Source: Candidatus Binataceae bacterium
GTDB lineage: Bacteria; Desulfobacterota; Binatia; Binatales; Binataceae
Length of the DNA stretch: 32,964 nucleotides
Direction: 5' to 3'
NCBI GenBank assembly: GCA_035500095.1
Contig: DATJXN010000149.1
Coordinates: 1 to 32,964 of the forward strand
Below are positions 23,712 to 32,102 of this stretch, piece by piece. A model generated the notes under the pieces. That model was not told the DNA's origin. It did no database searches and saw only the letters and a program-made list of their open reading frames with translations. Position 1 is the first letter of the stretch. Each line of letters starts with the position of its first letter. A program made the position numbers and the translations under genes.

Positions 23712-24584
23712 ATGGCGAGTAACGTTTCCCGGGAAAAGCTCCTTTTTTACTCCGCGGCGGGCGGGATGGGCGGATTCGCCGCATGGGGTGTGCAGGAATC
23801 GTTCGCCGGCATCCGCAGCTACTATTTGCGCGACGCGACGACCGGCCTGATTATCGGACTGTTCATCTGCGGCTTTCTCGCCTCGATTGAGGCGCTCAGC
23901 GTCAGCCAATGGCGTCAGGCGATGCGCGGGGTCAAGAGCGGCGCGATCTTCGGCGCGATCGGCGGCGCCGCGGGATTGGTCGGCGGCGAGATCCTTTTCA
24001 GCATCCTGCACGGGCTTGTCGGCCGCGTGCTGGGATGGGCGCTGCTCGGCGTCGCGGTTGGATTGGGGGTTGGATGGGCGTCCGGGTCGGGCGCGCGCAA
24101 ACGCAACGGCGCGCTGGGCGGTCTTCTCGGCGGCGCGCTCGGCGGGCTCTGCTACCAGACGCTGACCACCACCTTTCCTCAATTTTTCGGCCGCGCGATC
24201 GCGATTATCGTGCTTGGCATGCTGATCGGGTTCTTCATCGGACTGGTGGGCGAATTGCTCAAGCGGGGATGGCTGATGGTGATCCGCAGCCAGAGCCGCA
24301 ACGCCCGCGAGGGCCGCGAATATCCGCTGACCAAGCCGGTCACGATCATCGGGCGCGCCGAGGAGAGCGATATCGGCCTGTTCGGCGACCAGAGCGTGCT
24401 GGCCCATCACGCGATCATCCGCCGCGAGGGGCGCGATTTCGTGGTCAGTCCGGCGGGCGGCGGCCAGATACTGATCAACCGCCGTCCGGTGAGCGGGCGC
24501 CAGGCGCTGCACAGCGGCGACCGGGTCGAGGTCGGCGGCACACTATTTATCTTCCGCGAGCGGGCGCAGGCCGCGCAGAACTGA
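23712..24584 (+). CDS. Polytopic membrane protein with C-terminal degenerate FHA domain
   Basis: The protein has 290 residues. Residues about 10-190 form several Gly/Ala-rich hydrophobic segments, probably five or six membrane passes (for example 44-62, 76-98, 105-124, 134-150, 160-183). A basic loop and a cytosolic FHA domain (203-283) follow. The FHA keeps Arg215 (IIGRAEESD) and His233 but has VLAHHA where VSRRHA is usual and GGQILIN where NGTxVN is usual. Two of the phospho-contact residues are therefore lost, and it may bind protein without phosphothreonine. ATG 23712 is preferred to a GTG at 23697; neither has a strong Shine-Dalgarno. It could tether the phosphosignalling complex to the membrane (inference). 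Confidence 0.87.
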   Translation: MASNVSREKLLFYSAAGGMGGFAAWGVQESFAGIRSYYLRDATTGLIIGLFICGFLASIEALSVSQWRQAMRGVKSGAIFGAIGGAAGLVGGEILFSILHGLVGRVLGWALLGVAVGLGVGWASGSGARKRNGALGGLLGGALGGLCYQTLTTTFPQFFGRAIAIIVLGMLIGFFIGLVGELLKRGWLMVIRSQSRNAREGREYPLTKPVTIIGRAEESDIGLFGDQSVLAHHAIIRREGRDFVVSPAGGGQILINRRPVSGRQALHSGDRVEVGGTLFIFRERAQAAQN

Positions 24585-24604
24585 GGCCCGGGTTGAGAGA
24601 CGCT

Positions 24605-25396
24605 GTGGGGCTAGAAACTACGGGCTTGCGACTGTTCGCCGGCGCGCTGGCCGCAATCGCGGCCGCGGCGCTGTTTGCCGCGTGCGCCACCACCGTCCAG
24701 CAGGAGATTGCCGCCGAGCCGCCGACCGCGCTCGAGACGCTCACCTATTTCCCCTTTCAGGTTAAGGGTTACCAGAACAGCTATCCGCGCCGCCGGATAA
24801 TCGTGCTGATGCCGACCGACGCGCGCGACTTCAAGGACACCGGGGGCCAGGCCCATGCGCCGCAGGACGGCAATCCCGCCACGGGCGTGATGCTCGGTCC
24901 GGACGGCGCCGTCGTCCAGCGAATTTTCAGTACCGCGCTCGGCCCGATCGTGCAGGGCGCGATCGTGCGCTCGGCCGACGAGGCCGGGATGCTTGCCACG
25001 GCGTCCAACGACTCGCTGGACGCGGCGCTCAAGGAAACCAACGAGGACTACGTACTGGAGAGCAGGATCGTCCGATGCTGGGTGAACAAACATACGGGGA
25101 CCGACGTGAATGCGCCGCCAAGCTCGAGCCTGGGATGGTTCACCACCGCCGACGTCGCCATCGACGTGGTCATCTACAAGCCCCCGTTCAACGTCGCCTT
25201 CTGGCAGGGCGAGAGCACCGCGACCTATAGCGACCCGCCGGCCGACAACGGCACCGGGATGGGCGATGACGTGCCGATCTACGACCGGCCGGGCGAGGTG
25301 CTGTCGGTCGCGCTGACGCGGGCGGTGGCGGGAATTTTCAAGCGCGAGGCGCTGCATGCGCTGATCGTGCAGGACACCGTCGGACCTCAACACTGA
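24605..25396 (+). CDS. Unrecognised lipoprotein-like secreted protein
   Basis: The protein is 263 residues from GTG 24605. The N-terminus is a signal-peptide-like stretch (LRLFAGALAAIAAAALFAAC) ending in a possible lipobox FAAC (Cys27); phenylalanine at -3 is unusual, so lipidation is uncertain. The mature part has alternating hydrophobic strands such as RIIVLMPTDARDF, VVQRIFSTAL, YVLESRIVRCWVN and VAIDVVIYKPPFNVAFWQGE. This recalls small outer-membrane auxiliary lipoproteins that build a beta sheet with a conserved 'W-x-G' near the end. I do not recognise the family. It follows the membrane FHA gene by 20 bases and is the last gene of the run. A TTG at 24593 is an alternative start. Confidence 0.7.
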   Translation: MGLETTGLRLFAGALAAIAAAALFAACATTVQQEIAAEPPTALETLTYFPFQVKGYQNSYPRRRIIVLMPTDARDFKDTGGQAHAPQDGNPATGVMLGPDGAVVQRIFSTALGPIVQGAIVRSADEAGMLATASNDSLDAALKETNEDYVLESRIVRCWVNKHTGTDVNAPPSSSLGWFTTADVAIDVVIYKPPFNVAFWQGESTATYSDPPADNGTGMGDDVPIYDRPGEVLSVALTRAVAGIFKREALHALIVQDTVGPQH

Positions 25397-25402
25397 TCGC
25401 GG

Positions 25403-25443
25403 TCCGCAGGCTGCGGAGCTTGGCCGGGAGCGGCTGAGGCCGC
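25403..25443. terminator. Paired hairpins between convergent genes
   Basis: TCCGCA-GGC-TGCGGA (25403-25417) and GCGGC-TGAG-GCCGC (25430-25443) lie between the end of the phosphosignalling operon and the end of ku, which face each other. No T runs follow. They may serve as bidirectional stops of the GC-rich, U-poor kind. Confidence 0.45.
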
Positions 25444-25477
25444 GTACCGAACGGCGCGCGGCCCCAGCTGGCTTCTG

Positions 25478-26404
25478 CTACTTCTTGGATGCGGCGCGGC
25501 GGCGCGCGCCGGCGCGCGCGCGCGGTGCACGGGCGTGCGCTTTGGCGTCGCCCGTGCCGGTCGCCTTGGCGGGCTCCTCGGCAGACTCGCCGGCGGCTTC
25601 GGCCTCGTGCTCCGGAGCGCGGGCAGCCCCGCGCTTTTCGAGCGAAGCCTTGAGCGCGGCCATCAAGTCGATCACCTGGCCGCGCCGCGGCTCTTCGTGC
25701 GCTTCCGTCACCTGTTGTCCGGCGACCTTCTGCTGCGCTGCCTCTTCGACCTTTTCGCGGAAGGTATCGTGATACTTTGACAGGTCTATCTTCTTGCTCG
25801 TGAGCTCGCCGATTAGCCGCTCGGCCAGGGCGAGTTCGCTTTCTTTGGCGGCCTCGTTGGTCGCGCGATCAACGTCGTCGATCGATCGCACCTCGTCGGC
25901 ATAGTAGATCGTGTGCATCATCAGCCCTTTCTCGTAGGGCCGCAGAACCACGACGTGTTCCTTGCCGCGCAGCGTGTAACGCCCAAGCGCGACGCGCCCG
26001 GTCTTTGTCATTGCGTCGGTGAGCAGGCGATAGGCTTTGGCCGAGGCCTGATCGCATCCGAGGTAATACGCGGTCTCGAAATAGATCGGGTCAATCTGCT
26101 CCAGCGGGACGAACTCGGTTATCTCGATCGAATGGTTGCCGCCGCGCGCCTCCAGGGTCTTCAGTTCATCGTCGCTGAAAGTGACGTAGCGATCCTTGGA
26201 AACTTCATAGCCGCGCACCAGTTCGCTGCGGTCGATAATCGTATTATCCACGGGGCAGAAGATTTTCTGCTGGATCCGGCTCAGATCCTTGGCATGCAAC
26301 AGGTTGAAGCTGACCGATCTGGACCGTGTCGCCGGGAAAAGGCGCACAGGAATCGAAACCAGGCCGAACGAGATGTTGCCGTTGCCGACGGGACGTGATG
26401 CCAT
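25478..26404 (-). CDS. ku: Ku protein for non-homologous end joining
   Basis: Bacterial Ku forms a homodimeric ring on DNA ends and recruits LigD. The 308-residue protein starts MASRPVGNGNISFGLVSIPV and shows FNLLHAKDLSRIQQKIFCP, YEVSKDRYVTFSDDEL, FVPLEQIDPIYFETAYYLG and KTGRVALGRYTLRGKEHVVVL (given here as KTGRVALGRY and LRGKEHVVVL), all standard. Residues about 256-308 are a Lys/Arg/Ala-rich tail, as in Ku proteins whose C-termini bind DNA and stimulate ligation. GGGAGGG lies about 9 bases before the ATG, which fixes the start and excludes the much longer minus-strand frame running through ligD. It is divergent from ligD, with about 100 bp between. Confidence 0.96.
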   Translation of the reverse strand: MASRPVGNGNISFGLVSIPVRLFPATRSRSVSFNLLHAKDLSRIQQKIFCPVDNTIIDRSELVRGYEVSKDRYVTFSDDELKTLEARGGNHSIEITEFVPLEQIDPIYFETAYYLGCDQASAKAYRLLTDAMTKTGRVALGRYTLRGKEHVVVLRPYEKGLMMHTIYYADEVRSIDDVDRATNEAAKESELALAERLIGELTSKKIDLSKYHDTFREKVEEAAQQKVAGQQVTEAHEEPRRGQVIDLMAALKASLEKRGAARAPEHEAEAAGESAEEPAKATGTGDAKAHARAPRARAGARRRAASKK

Positions 26405-26465
26405 TGATGTAGCCCTCCCGGATAAAATCAGCTTAGCGGTACCGCCGCCGCGGAATCCATACAGT

Positions 26466-26484
26466 TTCCGATCAAAAATCGGAA
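26466..26484. promoter_or_regulatory. Palindromic site between divergent ku and ligD
   Basis: TTCCGAT-CAAAA-ATCGGAA is a perfect 7-bp inverted repeat 22 bases before the ligD ATG. A second 10-base perfect palindrome, GCGGTACCGC, is at 26436-26445. Symmetric sites in a shared divergent promoter suggest an operator controlling both genes, or a hairpin in the ligD leader. The regulator is unknown. Confidence 0.4.
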
Positions 26485-26506
26485 GGCGAAGATTGAACGA
26501 AAAATA

Positions 26507-29227
26507 ATGACGCTCGACGAATATCGCCGCAAACGCAGCGCCGAGCGCACGCCCGAGCCCTTCGGAGAAACCCCGCTGCCGGGCCGGCCCGCCGGCGGAA
26601 TGTTCGTCGTGCAGAAGCACGCCGCGACGAGGCTCCATTACGACTTCCGGCTCGAGATGGAGGGCGTCCTGCGCTCGTGGGCGATACCCAAAGGACCGTC
26701 GCTCAATCCCGCAGATAAACGGCTTGCCGTGATGGTCGAGGACCATCCGATCGAGTACGGCGATTTCGAAGGGATCATTCCCGAGGGCAACTACGGCGCG
26801 GGCGAGGTAATCGTCTGGGACCGCGGCGTCTATCGTTTGGCCGATCCGCCGGACGACGTGGCCGGCGCTGTCCGCGCGGGCAAGCTCGACATCGAGATGT
26901 TCGGTTTCAAGCTCAGAGGCGGGTACGCGATGGTGCGGACGAGCGGGCGCAAGTCCGAGGCTCGCGCGAGCCGTAACGAAAAGCCGCAATGGCTCTTGAT
27001 CAAGCGGCACGACGCCTTCGCCTCGACCGAAACGGACATCGCGGAAAGCCGGCCCCGCTCGGTGCTGTCCGGGCTTACGCTCCAGGAGCTCTCGGATGCG
27101 TCCACGCTCGCGGCGCGTCTGGTCACCGAGCTCGAGCAGCTGCGCGCGCCGGAATTGAAGGACGCGGTCGTGCCTGAGCGGTTTCCTTTTGCGCTCGCGA
27201 AGCTGGTGAACGGTCCGGTCGAGGGTCCGGAGTGGCTGCACGAGATCAAATACGACGGAGTGCGCGCGCTCGCGATCCGCGACGGTGCTGCGATACGGAT
27301 TTTCGGCCGCAGCGGCCTTGAAGCCACCGCCAACTATCCTGAGGTGGTGCTCGCACTCAGCAAGTTGCCATTTGCCCGCTTCGTGCTCGACGGCGAGATC
27401 ATCGCGTTCGGTCCCGACGGACGGCCGAATTTCCAGGCTTTGCAACGGCGCATCCAGGCGCGGGATCGCCGCCAGATCGCGGAAATGGCGCTCGCCCATC
27501 CGGCCCAGTACTACGTGTTCGATCTCCTGGCCTTCGATCGCTTCGATCTTCGCGGCCTGGGGCTTGAGCAGCGAAAGGATATGCTCCGCCGAGTCGTTCG
27601 CGACGAGGGGCTGCTGCGTTATTCGGACTATCACACGGGCAGCGGACGCCAGTTTTACGACGCGGTTGCAGAGCTTGGGCTCGAGGGCGTGGTCGCCAAG
27701 CGCTTGAACTCGCCCTATCCGGCAGGCCGCAGTGGTGCATGGCTCAAAATCAAGTGCCCGCGTACCGAGCGGTTCGTGATCGGCGGATGGACCGAGCCTG
27801 CGGGCTCGCGCACGCATTTTGGCGCGCTGCTGGTCGGGCAGTACGAGGCGCCTGAAGTACTGCGATTCGTGGGCCGTGTCGGCACCGGCTTCGATGATGA
27901 GCGGCTGCGAACGATCGGTGCGAAGCTGCGCGCGCGCGCGATCTCTGCATCGCCGTTTCGACGCCGCGACCCGGGCGAACCGGCAATCCCGTCCGGCGCG
28001 CATTTCTGCAGGCCGGACCTGGTATGCGAAGTGCGCTTCACGGAATGGACCGAGGGTGGCGTGGTGCGCCATCCGAGCTTCCTCGGGCTGATCGAGGGAG
28101 CGAATGCCGCCGAATGCGCGTACCAGGGCCCGGATTCATCGTCGAGCCCATCGTCGAGTCCGCCAGGCGCCGCGCCTCAAGCCTCGACGCTCCTCGCCCC
28201 CGAGAACTTCGCGCAGCCCTCGCGTCCGGCATCTCCGGATCCATCCGCAAATCTCTCGACGAATAACCAAACGGGGGACAAGTCGGCGGAGGTTTCGAAT
28301 CCCGTGAAAGGCACCGCTCACACGCACGATCCTGATCACGTGGAAATCACGCACGCGGATAAGATTTTCTGGCCGGCCGAGGGTTACACCAAGGGCGACC
28401 TGGTCGAATACTACGAGACTATCGCGCCGTGGATGCTGCCGTATCTGAAAGACCGTCCCGTGATGCTGACGCGCTATCCGGACGGAATCGAAGGCAAGAG
28501 CTTTTTTCAGAAGGATGCGCCGGGCTACGTGCCCGGATGGATTCGCCGCGTGAAGATCTATTCCGAGGATTCCCGGCGCGAGATTTCCTACTTCATCCTC
28601 GAGAGCGTCAAGGCGCTGAAATACGTCGCGAACATGGGCGCGATACCGATACATATCTGGTCGTCGCGGACGCCGAGCCTCGGCAATCCCGACTGGCTAT
28701 TGTTCGATATCGATCCCAAGGGTTCGACCACCGAGCGGGCCGTGCTCGTCGCCGAGGAAACTGCCCGCGTGCTGCGGAGCGTCGGGATGCGTCCGTACGT
28801 CAAAACCTCGGGGCAGGCCGGTCTCCATGTGGTGGTCGGACTGAGGCCGCACTACACCTACGAGCAGGCGCGGATGTTCTGCGAAGCAGTCGCGCGGGTG
28901 GTGGTGGCGCGGATACCCGACGCGGCGACGGTGACGCGCACGCCGGCCGCGCGTAAGGGAAGGGTGTATATCGACTATCTGCAACTTGGGCAGGGCAAAA
29001 CGATCGCGGCGCCGTTCGCCGTGCGTCCGCAGCCCGGCGCCCCGGTTTCGGCGCCGCTCAAGTGGAATGAACTGAGAAGCGGCCTCGATCCGCGAAAATT
29101 CAATATCAAGACGATGCCGCGCAGGATGACCCGTCTGGGAGAGGATCCGTTCCTCGGCGGGCTTACCGATCAGCAGGAGATCGAGGCTGCGCTGCCGAAG
29201 GTCGAGTCGATGCTGCGCGGGAAATAG
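26507..29227 (+). CDS. ligD: Multifunctional ATP-dependent DNA ligase D
   Basis: LigD processes, fills and seals double-strand breaks with Ku. The 906-residue protein has domain order phosphoesterase, ligase, polymerase, as in Pseudomonas. The 3'-phosphoesterase (about 1-170) has His38, His44, Asp46, Arg48 and His80 in QKHAATRLHYDFRLE and VEDHPIEYG. The ligase (about 225-540) has the adenylated Lys248 in EIKYDGVR, LDGEIIAF, LEGVVAKR and WLKIKC. A Ser/Pro/Ala linker (543-600) leads to the primase-like polymerase (610-906), with the catalytic pair Asp734/Asp736 in LLFDIDPKG, SGQAGLHVVVGL and the final IKTMPRRM region. ATG 26507 is the family start but has only a weak Shine-Dalgarno. Confidence 0.97.
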   Translation: MTLDEYRRKRSAERTPEPFGETPLPGRPAGGMFVVQKHAATRLHYDFRLEMEGVLRSWAIPKGPSLNPADKRLAVMVEDHPIEYGDFEGIIPEGNYGAGEVIVWDRGVYRLADPPDDVAGAVRAGKLDIEMFGFKLRGGYAMVRTSGRKSEARASRNEKPQWLLIKRHDAFASTETDIAESRPRSVLSGLTLQELSDASTLAARLVTELEQLRAPELKDAVVPERFPFALAKLVNGPVEGPEWLHEIKYDGVRALAIRDGAAIRIFGRSGLEATANYPEVVLALSKLPFARFVLDGEIIAFGPDGRPNFQALQRRIQARDRRQIAEMALAHPAQYYVFDLLAFDRFDLRGLGLEQRKDMLRRVVRDEGLLRYSDYHTGSGRQFYDAVAELGLEGVVAKRLNSPYPAGRSGAWLKIKCPRTERFVIGGWTEPAGSRTHFGALLVGQYEAPEVLRFVGRVGTGFDDERLRTIGAKLRARAISASPFRRRDPGEPAIPSGAHFCRPDLVCEVRFTEWTEGGVVRHPSFLGLIEGANAAECAYQGPDSSSSPSSSPPGAAPQASTLLAPENFAQPSRPASPDPSANLSTNNQTGDKSAEVSNPVKGTAHTHDPDHVEITHADKIFWPAEGYTKGDLVEYYETIAPWMLPYLKDRPVMLTRYPDGIEGKSFFQKDAPGYVPGWIRRVKIYSEDSRREISYFILESVKALKYVANMGAIPIHIWSSRTPSLGNPDWLLFDIDPKGSTTERAVLVAEETARVLRSVGMRPYVKTSGQAGLHVVVGLRPHYTYEQARMFCEAVARVVVARIPDAATVTRTPAARKGRVYIDYLQLGQGKTIAAPFAVRPQPGAPVSAPLKWNELRSGLDPRKFNIKTMPRRMTRLGEDPFLGGLTDQQEIEAALPKVESMLRGK

Positions 29228-29258
29228 CCCGCGGCTTCGCTCCGCTCAGGCCGGCGAA

Positions 29259-30284
29259 TCAGTCGCCATCGAAGCCGTGCAGTTCGCGGATCACGTAAAG
29301 CGGCCGGCCCTTGACCTCGTTATAGACCCGGCCCATGTACTCGCCGAGGATGCCGAGCGTGATGAGCTGGATTCCGCCGAGGAACAGCAGCACCACCATC
29401 AGCGAGGTATAGCCCGGCACGTCGACGTCGTGCAGCAGCTTTCGGATCGCGAGCACCACCGCGTAGAGAAAGGCGAAGGCCGAGATGGTGAAGCCGAAGT
29501 AGCTCCAGACCTTGAGCGGGAAGGAGCTGAACGACGTGATCCCGTCCATCGCGAAGTTCCACAGCCGCCAGTAGTTCCACTTGGTGCCGCCGGCCTGGCG
29601 CTCCTCGCGCTGGTAATAGATCGCAGTCTGCTTGAAGCCGACCCACGCGAACAGCCCCTTCATGAAGCGCGTGCGCTCCGGCAGCCGGACCATCACGTCC
29701 ACGACGCGCCGGTCGAGCAAGCGGAAGTCGCCGGTGTCGCGCGGGATCGGAACGTCCGCGATCGCTTCGAATACGCGGTAGAAAAAATGCGCCGTGGTGC
29801 GCTTGAGCCAGGTGTCGCCCGGCCGTTCCTTGCGCGTCGCGTAAACCACGTCGTAGCCCTTGCGCCACAGCTCCACCATCTCTTCGATCAGCTCGGGTGG
29901 ATCCTGCAGATCGGCGTCGAGCGGCACCACCGCGCGCCCGCGCGCATAGTCGAGCCCGGCGCTGAGTGCGATATCCTTGCCGAAGGTGCGCGAGAGGCTG
30001 AGCACCTTGAGCGCGTGGTTGCGGGCACGATGCGCGAGCAGACCGGCGAGGGTTTCATCGCTGCTGCCGTCGTTGACGGCCACGATCTCGTAGCTGAGCC
30101 CTAGCCGTTCCATCACCTTGCCGAGGCGTTCGAACAGGCGGTCGAGTACGGGCGCCTCGTTGAACATCGGCACGACGATTGAAAGTTCGGGCGCGAGTTC
30201 GGGAGCAGCCTGCACCGCCGCGATCGAGTTGGTGCCGCGGCCGACGACCGGCTCCAGATGCGTCGGCTCGAGCGCGCGCTTCAT
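29259..30284 (-). CDS. Polyprenyl-phosphate glycosyltransferase, GT2 family (GtrB/DPM1-like)
   Basis: This enzyme transfers a sugar from a nucleotide donor to undecaprenyl phosphate on the cytosolic side of the membrane. The 341-residue protein has LSIVVPMFNEAPVL (34-47), AVNDGSSDET, SRTFGKDIALSAGLDYARG, the DxD-type metal site Asp123/Asp125 in PLDADLQDPPEL, and RDTGDFRLLDRR. Two membrane helices (about 260-281 and 294-315) and the ending GEYMGRVYNEVKGRPLY are typical of the GtrB/ArnC-like group. The first 30 residues are extra. It follows the GT39-type gene by about 40 bases, and the two together form a donor-maker and donor-user pair. Confidence 0.92.
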   Translation of the reverse strand: MKRALEPTHLEPVVGRGTNSIAAVQAAPELAPELSIVVPMFNEAPVLDRLFERLGKVMERLGLSYEIVAVNDGSSDETLAGLLAHRARNHALKVLSLSRTFGKDIALSAGLDYARGRAVVPLDADLQDPPELIEEMVELWRKGYDVVYATRKERPGDTWLKRTTAHFFYRVFEAIADVPIPRDTGDFRLLDRRVVDVMVRLPERTRFMKGLFAWVGFKQTAIYYQREERQAGGTKWNYWRLWNFAMDGITSFSSFPLKVWSYFGFTISAFAFLYAVVLAIRKLLHDVDVPGYTSLMVVLLFLGGIQLITLGILGEYMGRVYNEVKGRPLYVIRELHGFDGD

Positions 30285-30324
30285 CGTCGGCCCGCGCGCG
30301 CGCGGAACGGTCTCGGCCCGGCGC

Positions 30325-31953
30325 TTATCTCGGTGTGACAGTACCCGCGCGGCGCACGGAAAAAAGATCGTAGTGGGCGGTTCCGTTGCGCGGGTATCGC
30401 TTGATCAAATTCAGACATGGCCCCCCCCCGGCTCCGCCCCATTCCCGCTCGCCGCGGTCATCCATCATGAGATAACTGGCCGAAGGATGTGCCGCAAGCC
30501 ACCCGCAGAGGTCATCTCGCGGCGCGGGAGCGGCCGGCAGCGGGACAAAGCCTGCGCCGGCATAAAAGGCCACGCGGGGGTCAGTTCCCGCGACGGCCGC
30601 CGCGGCATCCCTGCGCCGGGCGATCTCCTGCCCGGCATAGCGCATGCCGCGCTGGTCGTAGCCGAGCGGGAACAGCGTGCGCGGCAGGAGCGCGATTAGG
30701 ACGACAAAAACGACTGCCGGACCCGACAGCATCCGTCCAAGCGGCGAGCGCGTCCGCGAGAGGCGCGCATCGAGCCATCCCGCGGTCTCGTCAAGTCCGA
30801 TTACGACCCATCCGAACGTAAACGGGACCACATGAAGCATCAGGCGCGTACCGGTGCCCGTGAGCACGAACCCGACGAAGTACATCGCGAACAGCGCCGC
30901 GAGCATCGTCTCTCCCCACCGCGCAGCGATCGAACGGCTGTCGGCCCAGAGACCGATGATCAGTCCAGCGCACAGCAGCGGTCCGAGGGCCTGGACAAGC
31001 GAGTAGCACGAGCCGAAAAAGTCGCGCTCGACTTTTCTTACGTAGGTGCGAGGGTCGAGTTCGATCGCGGTCAGCCACGAGGTTGTCGGCTGATAACCCA
31101 TCTCGCGAAATCGCTCGAGCTTGCCGACCGTCATGCCGGTTGCCTCCATCGTTATCGTGACGAGCTGCCGGCCGACCGTCCAATGGCCCGTAAATGCGCG
31201 CAGCCAAAGCAGGTAGGGCGCAGCGACGAGCAGGAATATCGCGATAAGCACGCCGGCGGCGGCGAGGCCCCACCGCAGCGTCCATCGGCGCCAGACGAAC
31301 GAACCACCGGCCAGCATCGCGGCGAGGAGCGCGGGAACCCCGATTGCCTCGGTGCGATACAGATAGGCGAGTCCACAGACTATTGCGGCGGCCGCGACGT
31401 CCGCCAGACGTTGGCGCTTGACCCCGCGCACCACGAGCAGCAGCGTCGCGGTCAGGAGCGCGATGTACCCGGCCTCGGTGCGCGCCGAAGCCGAATAAGC
31501 GGCGAGCATCGGATGGATCGCCGCGAGCGCGGCTGCGCCGGCGGCCACGCCGCGGCGTCCATAGGCCTCGCGCATCAGGTAGTACAGCCACACGACGCCG
31601 GCGGTGCCGAGCGCCACCGACAAAAGCTCGCCCGCAAGTTCCCAGTTGCCAATTGCGCGATAGATTATGGAGACGAGGAAGGGGTAGAGCGGCGAGAAGA
31701 CCCAGGCGAGCGCTTCCCGGGGGCGTCCGGCGTAAAACTCGCGCGCCATCGCTATATAGGCCACGCCGTCCGCCGAGATGCAGTAGCTGGTGACGACCAG
31801 AAAAAGGCGGATCGCCGCCGCCACTGCCGCCAGTGTGCCGACCACGCGAGGCTCGGAATATTGCGAGAGCCAGTGCGTAAGGCGATCGGTATCGGCCGAT
31901 CCTTCGGGAGGGCTCTGGGCAAAAGCGGCGCCGCGGGCTTCAGATCCAGTCAC
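30325..31953 (-). CDS. Polytopic glycosyltransferase, GT39/ArnT-like (PMT_2)
   Basis: The protein has 542 residues from GTG 31953, with about ten or more membrane helices (for example GTLAAVAAAIRLFLVVTSY, and the run around LLAAMLAGG to LLVAAPYLLWL) and a C-terminal soluble part. The first loop has SADGVAYIAMAREFYAG and SPLYPF, matching the pattern of lipid-linked sugar transferases that use polyprenyl-phosphate sugars outside the membrane. It pairs with the downstream GT2 enzyme. The frame extends to a GTG at 32055, but that region is a basic repeat-derived stretch, so I prefer 31953. A run of nine guanines on the coding strand (30421-30429) lies near the C-terminus. The acceptor (protein, lipid A or glycan) is unknown. 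Confidence 0.82.
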   Translation of the reverse strand: MTGSEARGAAFAQSPPEGSADTDRLTHWLSQYSEPRVVGTLAAVAAAIRLFLVVTSYCISADGVAYIAMAREFYAGRPREALAWVFSPLYPFLVSIIYRAIGNWELAGELLSVALGTAGVVWLYYLMREAYGRRGVAAGAAALAAIHPMLAAYSASARTEAGYIALLTATLLLVVRGVKRQRLADVAAAAIVCGLAYLYRTEAIGVPALLAAMLAGGSFVWRRWTLRWGLAAAGVLIAIFLLVAAPYLLWLRAFTGHWTVGRQLVTITMEATGMTVGKLERFREMGYQPTTSWLTAIELDPRTYVRKVERDFFGSCYSLVQALGPLLCAGLIIGLWADSRSIAARWGETMLAALFAMYFVGFVLTGTGTRLMLHVVPFTFGWVVIGLDETAGWLDARLSRTRSPLGRMLSGPAVVFVVLIALLPRTLFPLGYDQRGMRYAGQEIARRRDAAAAVAGTDPRVAFYAGAGFVPLPAAPAPRDDLCGWLAAHPSASYLMMDDRGEREWGGAGGGPCLNLIKRYPRNGTAHYDLFSVRRAGTVTPR

Positions 31954-31995
31954 GTCGCCGTATCTTATGGGTTCGAGACGATTCGGCGCGAATCG

Positions 31996-32023
31996 CCGCT
32001 TCGAAAGGTGCCGCTTCGAAAGG
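31996..32023. repeat. 15-bp period tandem repeat upstream of the GT39-type gene
   Basis: CCGCTTCGAAAGG occurs at 31996-32008 and 32011-32023, a 15-base period. It would encode a repeated L-S-K-R in the long version of the glycosyltransferase, but more probably lies in its leader. Each unit contains the palindrome TTCGAA. Confidence 0.6.
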
Positions 32024-32102
32024 GGCGTTCTCCGAGGCGAAATCCCTCCGGGCACGGATGAAGCCGACGGCCCGAGGCCGCGTCGGTTTTGCGGGTTGCG
32101 CT

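Noticed and set aside
15114..25396. Type VI secretion or tellurite-resistance locus
   Set aside because: Kinase, phosphatase, FHA and vWA parts fit, but no TssB/C/M, ClpV, TerB/C/D or related structural gene is in the window.
25478..28072. An 864-residue minus-strand open frame through ku and most of ligD
   Set aside because: Only its C-terminal part is Ku. The rest is antisense to ligD and low-similarity; Ku has its own ATG and Shine-Dalgarno at 26404.
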